Source: Saccharothrix australiensis (GTDB lineage Bacteria; Actinomycetota; Actinomycetes; Mycobacteriales; Pseudonocardiaceae). Taken from it: a DNA stretch of 64,000 nucleotides. The position numbers and the translations under genes were made by a program. The notes beneath the pieces are model-generated. The model made no database searches and was not told where the DNA came from. It saw only the letters and a list, made by a program, of their open reading frames with translations. Shown piece after piece: positions 26,501-33,233 of the stretch (the stretch's first letter is position 1; the number at the start of each line of letters is the position of its first letter). The stretch spans positions 4,365,501 through 4,429,500 of the forward strand of contig NZ_RBXO01000001.1 of assembly GCF_003634935.1 (NCBI RefSeq), written 5' to 3'.

Positions 26501-29500
26501 CGGCGCTGAGCATGATCACGCGGAGCGGGGCGAGGGCGGCGGCGGTGTCGGCGCGCACCTCGCCCAGCAGCAGGCGCATCAGCGCGGGCGCGGAGTTCCA
26601 CACGGTCACCCGCTCCGCGCGCAGCAGGTCGGCCCAGTGCCTCGGGTCGACCGCCCGGTCGGCGTCCGGCAGCACCAGCGTACCGCCGACGCCGAGCACC
26701 CCGAACAGGTCGAACACGGAGAGGTCGAAGGTCGGCGGCGTCACGCCCAGCACGGCGTCGCGCGCGCCGATGCCCAGCCGCCGCACCACGTCACCGACGG
26801 TGGCCAGCGCCGCGCCGTGCTCGATCATCACCCCCTTCGGCCTGCCGGTGGTGCCCGAGGTGTAGATCACGTAGGCCAGCTCCGAGTCGTCGGCCTCGTG
26901 GAACTCCTCCCCCGCCGGGAGGACGTGCTCCCCCGCCGCGTGGTCCCGGCGCACCACGACGGTGCGGACGCCCGGCGGCCAGGGCACCGACGACGCCAGG
27001 CCCTCGGTGGTCACCGCGAGGGTCGCGCCGCTGTCGTCGAACACCTGCGCCAGCCGCGCCGGCGGCAGGTCGGGGTCGACCGGCAGGTAGGGCGCGCCCG
27101 CCCCGAGCACCCCCAGCACGCCCACGACCTGCTGCCACCCCTTGTCCGCGACGACGGCGACCGGCGCCTCCGGCCGCGCGCCCGCCCGGCGCAGGTCGGC
27201 GGCGACGGCGGCGGCCCGGCCCAGCAGCTCGGCGTACCCGAGCCGGACGCCGCCGGCGACCACGGCGGTGGCGGACGGGTCGCGCCGCGCCGCCGCGAGC
27301 ACGCGGGTCAGCAGCGAACCGGTCCACCGCTCGGCGGGCGCGGTGACCGGCGGCGTCGCCGACGGCGGTCGCACCGGGACGGGGGCGGCCCAGTCGCACG
27401 CCGGGTCGGCCAACGCCCGCAGCGCGCCGGTGTAGGTGGCGACGACCTCCTCGACCAGCCCCGGCGGGAACCGGGTCCGGTCGGCGTCCCACGTCAGGAG
27501 GAGGTTGCCCGACCTGGTGAAGACCTGGTGGTCGAGCACGACCTGCGGCGTCTGCGAGGCCGTGTGCGCCCGCGTGCCCAGCCACGCGCCCGCTTCGTCG
27601 ACGTCCTCCAGCACGCTGGTGAACACGAACGGCAGGACCAGGGGCTCGTCGAGGCCGCGCGCGGCGGAGACCTCCTGGAGGGCGCGGATGCCCGACACCG
27701 CCCGGTGCTCCAGCGCCGACCACAGCTGCTCCTGGATGTCGCGGGCCGACGACAGCAGGTCCTCGCGCGCGGGGTCGACGCCCACCGGCACGATCGAGGT
27801 GAACTCGCCGACGACGTCCGCGAGCCCGGCGGGCGTGGGCGGCCGGTTGAAGAAGGTGATGTTGAGCGAGAAGTCCGGGCGGGCCGACCAGCGGCGCAGG
27901 GTCGCGGCGTAGCAGGCGGCGAGCACGGCGGACGGCGTCAGCCCGGCCTGCTCGGCGCGCCCGCGCAGCCGAGCCCACGTCCCGCGGTCCACCTCGGCCT
28001 CGAAGCGGTGGAAGTCCGGCGCGGCGGTGGGCGGCCGGACGTGCGGCTCGGGCAGCCGGGGCCCCGGCGGCAGCCGGTCGGCCCGCTCGCGCCAGTGGGC
28101 CAGCGCCGCCTCGACCGCCCGCGGCGTCCGGCGGCGGCGCTGCGCCTCGACGTGGTCGCGGAACCCGACGGCCGGCCGGGGCAGCTCGGCGTCCGGGTCG
28201 GCGTAGTACCTGCCCCAGGTGTCGACGATCACGAGCAGGCTGCGGCCGTCGGCGATCAGCAGGTCCACGCCGACGTGGACGCGCCACCGGTCACCGTCCA
28301 TCCTGGACAGTCGAACGTCGAACAGCGGCCAGGTGTCGACCGGGCGGGCCTTCTTCGACAGCGCCTCCCTGGTCGCCGTCAGGGCGGCCGTGACGCGGTC
28401 GGGTGGGAGGCCGCGCAGGTCGTCCACGGGGATGGGGGTGCGCTCCACCTCGGGCCGGACGCGCTGGCCGCCGTCGGCGGTGATCACGGCGCGGAGCATC
28501 CCGTGGTGCTCGACGGTGCGGTGCCAGGCCGCGCTGAGCCGGTCCGGGTCCAGGCCCGTGCGGTCGTACTCGAAGTACGCCTGCGCGGCGATGCCGCCGT
28601 GCGCGAAGTCCAGGCCGCGGCCGACGACGTACGCCTGCTGGATGTCGGTCAGCGGGAACGCGGTGCCGTCGTCCGGCGCGGTGGCCGCGGTGTCGGTGAG
28701 CGCGGTGTCGGTGAGCGCGGTGTCGGTGAGCGCGGTGTCGATGAGTGCGGTGTCGGTGAGCGCGGTGTCGATGAGTGCGGTGTCGATGAGTGCGGTGTCG
28801 ATGAGTGCCCTGTCGGTGGCCACCGTCTCGGTGAGCGCCGTCCCGGTCGGTGCCGCGACGCCCCGCGCGGCACTCGCCGACGACGCGTCCACCGGCGGTT
28901 CGGCGGGCAGCCGCCCGAGCGCCGCGACCAGGTCGCCCACGGTCCCGCACCCGTGCAGCACCGCGAGGGGGACCCTGCGGCGCAACCTGGCCTCGACCAG
29001 CTCCTGGAGCGCCACGACCTTCAGCGAGTCGAGCCCCAGCGCGTGCAGGCGGCGGTCGGCCGACAGCGGCCGGTCTCCCCCGACGAGACCGGCCTCCGCG
29101 AGCACGTCCGCCACCCGCGCCAGGCCGGGCGGCGTCACCGGCCCCTCCTGGTACAGCACGCGCAGCCGCCCTTCGAGGAAGGCCGACCGGCAGGCCCCAC
29201 GGCGCACCTTGCCGGACGACGTCCTGGGCACACCGCCCGGCCGGACGATCGCCAGGCCGCCGAGGGCCACCCCGTGCGCGCTCGACACCGCCGCGCGCAC
29301 CGCCTCCGCCACCGCCCGCCCGTCGCCCGCCCGGCCGGGTGACGCCTCGGCCACGACCGCCAACGCCTCCTCCACGCCGTCGTCGACGCCGAACGCCGCG
29401 ACACCACCGGGGCGCACCGCCTCGTGCGCGGCCTCGACGGCGCGCTCGACGTCCTGCGGGTAGATGTTGCGGCCCCGGACGACCACCACGTCCTTCAACC

Positions 29501-30977
29501 GCCCGGTGACCACCACGGCCCGCGGCGGACCGTCGACCAGGCAGCCGAGGTCGCCGGTGCGCAGGAACGGCCCGGAGCCGTCCGGGAGGCGCGCGCCGAA
29601 GACGCGTTCGGACTCCTGCGGCGCGTTCCAGTAGCCGAGCGCGACGCCGCCACCGCTGACCCAGATCTCCCCCACCCGCCCCGGTGGCAGCGGCGCGCCG
29701 GTGCCCGGATCCACGACCTCCACCCTCGGCGCGGCAGTGGACGGCGCCGACCCCGGCGGAACGCCCTCGGGGACGACACCGTCCGGTGGATCACCGCCGG
29801 GCGGGGCGTCACCGGGGATCGGCAGCTCGTAGACGGGCAGGACGGTGTGCCGGCCACCCGGACCGGCGGGCACGGCGTCGCCCAGCGCCAGGCGGTCGGC
29901 GTCCAGGGAGACGAAGCGCGGTCGCTCGCCCCTCTGCACACCGGCGACCAGCAGCGTGGACTCGGCCATCCCGTAGCACGGCCACACCGCCTCGGGCGCC
30001 AGCCCGTACGCGCCGAACACCTCCGTGAAGCGGCGGACCGTCGACTCCCGCACCGGCTCCGCGCCGTTGAACGCCGTCCGCCAGCAGCTCAGGTCCAGGC
30101 CGTCGAGGTCGGCGCGCTCCGCCCGGCGCAGGCACAGCTCGTAGGCGAAGTTCGGCCCGCCCGCGACGTCCGCCCGGTACCGGGAGATGGCGCGCAACCA
30201 CCGCGTCGGGTCGCGGAGGAACGCGCCGGTCGGCATCAGCACGGCGTGCCCGCCGGTGTAGAGCGCCCTCAGCACGATGCCGAACAGGCCCATGTCGTGG
30301 AACAGCGGCAGCCAGGACACCACCGTGTCCGGCGCGAACGGCCGCCCGATGCCCGCCTGGATCAACCGCAGGTTCTCGACGACGTTGCGGTGGCTGAGCA
30401 CGACGCCCTTGGGCTGCCCGGTCGAGCCGGAGGTGTACTGCACCAAGGCGACCCCGTCCGGTGACACCGGGGCGGGCGCGTCGGCCGGCGCGCCGTCGAG
30501 CAGGTCGGTCCGCACCGCGTCCACACCATCCACAAAGGACTTCGCCGAGTCCACCGAGGACTCGGTGAGGACGACGGCGGGCCGCACGTCGGCGGCGATG
30601 CCGGCGAGGCGTTCGCGATAGGTCGACCCGGCGGCCGGTTCGGGCGCGGGCACCGGCACGACGCCCGCGTAGCAGCACCCGGACAGCGAGACCACGAAGT
30701 CCAGCCCCGTCCGGTACACCAGCAGCGCGCGTTCGCCGGCGAGCCCGCGCCTGCCCAGCTCGCCCGCCACGACGCGGGCCCGGCGCAGCAGTTCCGCGTA
30801 GGTGAGCCGACCGCCCTCGGTCTCCCCGTCCGGCAGGAAGGTGAACGCCCGCGCCGAGGGCCGGTCGGCGGCCCGCAGTTCGAGCTGGTCGGACACGGAG
30901 GCGAACCAGCGGTCGGGCGGGGCCGCCGATCCCCTCCCCCCGTGCCCGGCCGATCGGCCAGTGCGCAACGAAGTCAT
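23538..30977 (-). CDS. NRPS: FAAL-ACP-cyclization-adenylation(Cys)-PCP-oxidase-thioester reductase
   Basis: A 2479-residue one-module synthetase. Order: fatty acyl-AMP ligase-type loading domain (~1-570, VQYTSGSTGQPKG, PNFAYELC); ACP (Ser651, GLDSL); a repeat-coded linker; Cy domain with the DxxxxD motif Asp905-Asp910; A domain (core YVIYTSGTTGRPKG near 1375) whose pocket reads D-L-F-N-M-S-L-I-W, close to the cysteine code of pyochelin-type synthetases; PCP (Ser1791, GVGSMDL); SagB/thiazoline-oxidase-type FMN domain (~1855-2050); terminal reductase with VVTGATGFLGG near 2125 and Tyr-x3-Lys near 2282. Predicted output: an acyl-thiazole released as aldehyde or alcohol. ATG 30977 is chosen on its GGGGGCGG site. 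A rare TTA codon is at 25919-25917. Confidence 0.93.
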   Translation of the reverse strand: MTSLRTGRSAGHGGRGSAAPPDRWFASVSDQLELRAADRPSARAFTFLPDGETEGGRLTYAELLRRARVVAGELGRRGLAGERALLVYRTGLDFVVSLSGCCYAGVVPVPAPEPAAGSTYRERLAGIAADVRPAVVLTESSVDSAKSFVDGVDAVRTDLLDGAPADAPAPVSPDGVALVQYTSGSTGQPKGVVLSHRNVVENLRLIQAGIGRPFAPDTVVSWLPLFHDMGLFGIVLRALYTGGHAVLMPTGAFLRDPTRWLRAISRYRADVAGGPNFAYELCLRRAERADLDGLDLSCWRTAFNGAEPVRESTVRRFTEVFGAYGLAPEAVWPCYGMAESTLLVAGVQRGERPRFVSLDADRLALGDAVPAGPGGRHTVLPVYELPIPGDAPPGGDPPDGVVPEGVPPGSAPSTAAPRVEVVDPGTGAPLPPGRVGEIWVSGGGVALGYWNAPQESERVFGARLPDGSGPFLRTGDLGCLVDGPPRAVVVTGRLKDVVVVRGRNIYPQDVERAVEAAHEAVRPGGVAAFGVDDGVEEALAVVAEASPGRAGDGRAVAEAVRAAVSSAHGVALGGLAIVRPGGVPRTSSGKVRRGACRSAFLEGRLRVLYQEGPVTPPGLARVADVLAEAGLVGGDRPLSADRRLHALGLDSLKVVALQELVEARLRRRVPLAVLHGCGTVGDLVAALGRLPAEPPVDASSASAARGVAAPTGTALTETVATDRALIDTALIDTALIDTALTDTALIDTALTDTALTDTALTDTAATAPDDGTAFPLTDIQQAYVVGRGLDFAHGGIAAQAYFEYDRTGLDPDRLSAAWHRTVEHHGMLRAVITADGGQRVRPEVERTPIPVDDLRGLPPDRVTAALTATREALSKKARPVDTWPLFDVRLSRMDGDRWRVHVGVDLLIADGRSLLVIVDTWGRYYADPDAELPRPAVGFRDHVEAQRRRRTPRAVEAALAHWRERADRLPPGPRLPEPHVRPPTAAPDFHRFEAEVDRGTWARLRGRAEQAGLTPSAVLAACYAATLRRWSARPDFSLNITFFNRPPTPAGLADVVGEFTSIVPVGVDPAREDLLSSARDIQEQLWSALEHRAVSGIRALQEVSAARGLDEPLVLPFVFTSVLEDVDEAGAWLGTRAHTASQTPQVVLDHQVFTRSGNLLLTWDADRTRFPPGLVEEVVATYTGALRALADPACDWAAPVPVRPPSATPPVTAPAERWTGSLLTRVLAAARRDPSATAVVAGGVRLGYAELLGRAAAVAADLRRAGARPEAPVAVVADKGWQQVVGVLGVLGAGAPYLPVDPDLPPARLAQVFDDSGATLAVTTEGLASSVPWPPGVRTVVVRRDHAAGEHVLPAGEEFHEADDSELAYVIYTSGTTGRPKGVMIEHGAALATVGDVVRRLGIGARDAVLGVTPPTFDLSVFDLFGVLGVGGTLVLPDADRAVDPRHWADLLRAERVTVWNSAPALMRLLLGEVRADTAAALAPLRVIMLSADWIPVGMAARLRRECPDARLVSLGGATEAAIWSVCYPVDRVDPAWPSVPYGTALAGQGCAILDDALRPCPVWVPGELHITGAGLARGYWRDPERTAAAFPVHPGTGERMYRTGDIARWLPDGNVELLGRVDFQIKVHGVRVEPAEIETALADHPGVAAAVVVGAGERDGERRLVAFVVGPADLRPELGRFLSARLPAALVPRDLRFVGELPVTANGKVDRAALQRLADAPPDASATASTGTATGTGTVTGTAADGTAEHAAPGGGVAARVLPELTALAADVLGRAIEPGTDLHELGVGSMDLIRLVNAVERRFGVRPPVRDVLRAPTLAGLAGLLGSAPAGPRRAEVFADAAERSDHVRRRVAWREFDGGRLRLHLPGHPSSADDGRRTTRDFAPEPVPLDRWSAWLGALRAQRQAESAVKLRYPSAGGAYPVQTYLHVKPGRVEGLAAGLYYYDPRGHALVMLRADHALPSDIHWPTNRGVFERAAFSVFLVASMAAIEPLYGDLARDFCLVEAGAMTQLLMAEGNRLGVGLCPIGAVTPTPVLRDLGLSGPHELVASMVGGAPAPEGADGVAESAAAPRLAETPAPRHAEAPTPHHAEVPAAHHVEVSAGGGHHEAPRRSPTPTALRDARSVVVTGATGFLGGRVVAELLRCGVEHVHCVVRAPDRDEAVAKLARALEPTGVAVDERVVPVPGDLRLPRFGLDDAAWAALAERADVVVHNGAVVNWLADYRGLAPVNVGATGQALELAGPDRPLVHVSTVGVFPFGGGAARVVREDDPPGDERQLFGGYTRTKRAAEQLVVAARRRGSPVTVARPGTITGHSRTGRFNQASFLDRMLVGCIHLGCAPDLDMWVDMSPVDAVASSLVHLPLGGTYHLTNPRPAPLARVLAWLGECGYPLRTLPFDRWRAFALDSPGFADNALHPFEGFLAAAAEEHLAMPRFDCAATSTALAGAGVRWPPVDGELVARYLDTYARAGLIPTPARGR
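28687..28806. repeat. Eight 15-bp tandem repeats coding an interdomain linker
   Basis: Eight consecutive copies of GCGGTGTCGrTGAGy (units start 28687, 28702 ... 28792) plus a degenerate ninth to 28821. On the minus strand they code repeated pentapeptides ALIDT/ALTDT between the ACP and the cyclization domain of the NRPS. Fifteen base pairs keep frame, so copy number can vary freely. Confidence 0.93.
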
Positions 30978-31084
30978 ACCGCCCCCATGGTTCTCGCGCA
31001 CGCGGGGATCGTCGAACACCTCCCGTTCGACCACCGGGCGACCCGTTCACCGAATCGCCCGGCGCACCCGCGCACGGCAGTTCC

Positions 31085-31111
31085 GCTATATTCGTCAGCA
31101 GGCCGGGACAA
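31085..31111 (-). promoter_or_regulatory. Possible promoter for the NRPS operon
   Basis: On the minus strand TTGTCC (31111-31106) and TATAGC (31090-31085) are 15 bp apart, about 110 bp before the NRPS start, in a locally AT-richer patch. The spacing is shorter than ideal, so this is a tentative call. Confidence 0.35.
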
Positions 31112-31205
31112 TCATCGTGAGGCCCCCTCGCGCGTTCCCCCAAGATCAATCAACGGTGCGGTCCGCCCAGTGCCGCGACGAGTTCGATCAAGTCGTGCGA
31201 CCGTG

Positions 31206-31235
31206 TTGACCTTCCCTTGCACAAGACCTTACACT
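31206..31235 (+). promoter_or_regulatory. Promoter for the ABC transporter genes
   Basis: TTGACC (31206-31211) and TACACT (31230-31235) separated by 18 bp, about 38 bp before the ATPase start. This is the best sigma-70-like match in the window. On the opposite strand a perfect TTGACA lies at 31244-31239, so face-to-face promoters overlap here. Confidence 0.55.
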
Positions 31236-31245
31236 CGGTGTCAAG
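31216..31245. promoter_or_regulatory. Operator-like dyads inside the ABC promoter
   Basis: A perfect CTTG-CA-CAAG palindrome (31216-31225) sits in the -35/-10 spacer, and CTTACAC-TCG-GTGTCAAG (31228-31245, one-base bulge) covers the -10 box and start point. Occupancy would block transcription, as expected for a ligand-released repressor of an exporter. Confidence 0.45.
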
Positions 31246-31272
31246 CTTACTTATATGTGACAGGAGAGTGGC

Positions 31273-31917
31273 ATGAACTCGCCACGCGTCGCGGAACCGC
31301 CGGCTCTCCAGGTGCGGGACTTGCGCAAGCAGTTCGGCCGTCGGCACGTCCTCAACGGCGTCGACCTGGATTTACCGAGTGGCGCGTTGGTCGGCGTGGT
31401 CGGCGAGAATGGCGCGGGTAAATCGACCCTGCTGCGCATACTCGCCGGCGAGTTGAAACCGAGCGGCGGATCGGTGCGGCGCTCCGGTTCGATCGGCTAC
31501 TGCCCGCAGAAATCGATTTTGAACGAAGCCCTCACGATCGACCAGCACCTGCGCCTGTTCCAGGCCGCGTACCGGCTGCCGACCGTCACGAGGGCACTGG
31601 AACTGGTCGAACGCCTCAACTTCGCCGAGTACCGCCGCACCCCGGTCCGCTTCCTCAGCGGCGGGACGCGGCAGAAGCTCAACCTGACCCTGGCGCTGAT
31701 GCACGACCCGGCGGTCCTGCTGCTCGACGAGCCCTACCAGGGGTTCGACTGGGAGACCTACCTCCGATTCTGGGAGATCGCGGCCGACCTGCACGCGCGG
31801 GACCGGACCATCGTGGTCATCTCGCACCTGGTGCACGACCGGGAGCGATTCGATTCCGTCCACCACCTCAAATCCGGCGTGATCGAGCAGACGTCGGTCG
31901 AATCGGAGGCATCGTGA
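31273..31917 (+). CDS. ABC transporter ATP-binding protein
   Basis: A 214-residue ABC ATPase: Walker A GENGAGKST near residues 46-54, Q-loop in GYCPQKS, signature FLSGGTRQK, Walker B VLLLDEP and switch His in VISHLVHD. It belongs to the DrrA/NatA-like exporter type and pairs with the following permease through a GTGA overlap. It carries a TTA leucine codon at 31372-31374, so translation may depend on the rare tRNA, as in bldA control. Its base composition is visibly less GC-rich than that of the neighbouring synthetase genes. Divergent from the NRPS gene, it probably exports the cluster product and gives self-resistance. Confidence 0.93.
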   Translation: MNSPRVAEPPALQVRDLRKQFGRRHVLNGVDLDLPSGALVGVVGENGAGKSTLLRILAGELKPSGGSVRRSGSIGYCPQKSILNEALTIDQHLRLFQAAYRLPTVTRALELVERLNFAEYRRTPVRFLSGGTRQKLNLTLALMHDPAVLLLDEPYQGFDWETYLRFWEIAADLHARDRTIVVISHLVHDRERFDSVHHLKSGVIEQTSVESEAS

Positions 31918-32705
31918 CCCGGAACCCCGTCGGCGCCGCACCGGGGCGCTGGCCGACCGCCGCCGGCTTCGCCATCCTGGAGCACGCCCGGAATCGACTG
32001 GCCATCGTGCTGGTGATCGCTTTCATCCCGGTGTGGGTGAAGCTCATCGACTGGTTCATCCCCGGCAACCCGGTGGAGTTCCGCTATCGCGCGACGGACA
32101 CCATGCTGACCGTCGACGGCCAGCAGGTGTCTTTCCTCAGCGGCGCGCTGAACGCCGTGACGCTGATCGTCGGGTTCGTGATGTTCATGACCACCCGGAA
32201 ATCGTCCGAATTCGATCGCCGGCTCGTGCTGGCGGGTTATCCCCGGGCGCACCTGGTCACCGCCAAGCTCACCGCGCTGGTGGTCAGCTCGGCGGTCGTC
32301 TCCGCCTACGCGCTGGCCGTGCTGAGGGTGTTCTGGGAGCCCCGGCAGCTGTGGCTGATCGGCGCGGCGCTGTTCGCCGCGACGCTCGCGTACGGCGGCA
32401 TCGGGATCGTGCTCGGCGTCGTGCTGCGCGGCGACCTCGAAGGCATGTTCACCATCATCATGATCAGCATGGTGGACGTCCTGCTCCAGAACCCCATCGG
32501 GAACCCGGCCGCCAACAAGGACATGGTGCGCTACCTCCCGACCTACGGGCCGATGCAGACCGGGTTCGCCGGTGGGTTCACCGACGAGTTCCCGGTCCGC
32601 TACCTGCTGATCGGTCCACTGTGGCTGGTCGTGTGCGCGACGATCGGCCTCGTCGCCTTCCGGTTGCGCACCCGCATCCACGTCGCGCAGACCGGCTCAC
32701 TCTGA
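31914..32705 (+). CDS. ABC-2 type transporter permease
   Basis: A 263-residue protein with about six membrane segments (for example near residues 27-48, 77-98, 120-145, 150-175, 180-200 and 230-252), the ABC-2 permease layout. The start GTG 31914 overlaps the ATPase stop, so the two are co-translated. Between the first and second segments is a ~35-residue extracytoplasmic loop. No specificity can be read from sequence; the context indicates export of the metabolite. Its 3' end overlaps the convergent membrane-protein gene by 9 bp. Confidence 0.85.
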   Translation: MTRNPVGAAPGRWPTAAGFAILEHARNRLAIVLVIAFIPVWVKLIDWFIPGNPVEFRYRATDTMLTVDGQQVSFLSGALNAVTLIVGFVMFMTTRKSSEFDRRLVLAGYPRAHLVTAKLTALVVSSAVVSAYALAVLRVFWEPRQLWLIGAALFAATLAYGGIGIVLGVVLRGDLEGMFTIIMISMVDVLLQNPIGNPAANKDMVRYLPTYGPMQTGFAGGFTDEFPVRYLLIGPLWLVVCATIGLVAFRLRTRIHVAQTGSL

Positions 32706-33185
32706 CCGGTCCGCCCACCGCGCCAGGCCGACGGCGGTCCACAGCGCGGCGGACGCCCCGGCGAGCAGGTGGTAGCGCCCGCCGCCCCGGCGGCGGGCCA
32801 GCTCGCGCGCGTGGCCCAGGGTGAGCAGGCCGCCGACGAGGACCGAGGACCCGAGCAGCGCCCGCCACCCCTCCGGGCGGCGGGACAGGCGGACCAGGTC
32901 GTGGGCCAGCACGAGGTCGAACACGGCGACCTCGGTGCGCTGCCACCGCTGGTGCCACGAGGCGTCCTCGCCCTCGGTCAGCAGCAGCGCCACCGCCGTG
33001 CCGCCGAACGACAGGGCGCCCGCCCCGGCGAACACGCGCAACGGCACCCTCGCCGCGAGCGACCGCAGCCGCACCCCGGCGGCCGCCGCCGCGCGCGGCG
33101 GCACGGCGGCGGGCGCCCGTCGACGGGGTCGCGGTGGTCGATCGCGCCCTCCCGAGTCGTGCGCGGCGAACCCACCCCGCTCCAT
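32697..33185 (-). CDS. Small integral membrane protein, unknown function
   Basis: A 162-residue protein with an Arg/Ala/Pro-rich cytoplasmic N-terminus (~45 residues) followed by about four hydrophobic segments (near 50-70, 85-98, 108-124 and 138-156). I do not recognise a family. ATG 33185 is used; the gene runs tail-to-tail into the ABC permease (9-bp overlap) and is 48 bp downstream of nothing on its own strand except the LAL regulator, which follows it. It could be a transporter accessory or DoxX/DUF-type protein. Codon bias (GC at third positions) supports it being real. Confidence 0.6.
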   Translation of the reverse strand: MERGGFAAHDSGGRDRPPRPRRRAPAAVPPRAAAAAGVRLRSLAARVPLRVFAGAGALSFGGTAVALLLTEGEDASWHQRWQRTEVAVFDLVLAHDLVRLSRRPEGWRALLGSSVLVGGLLTLGHARELARRRGGGRYHLLAGASAALWTAVGLARWADRSE

Positions 33186-33233
33186 GACACCACCCCTCCC
33201 TCGGTGGATCGGTGCGGCGATGCCACGCGGACC

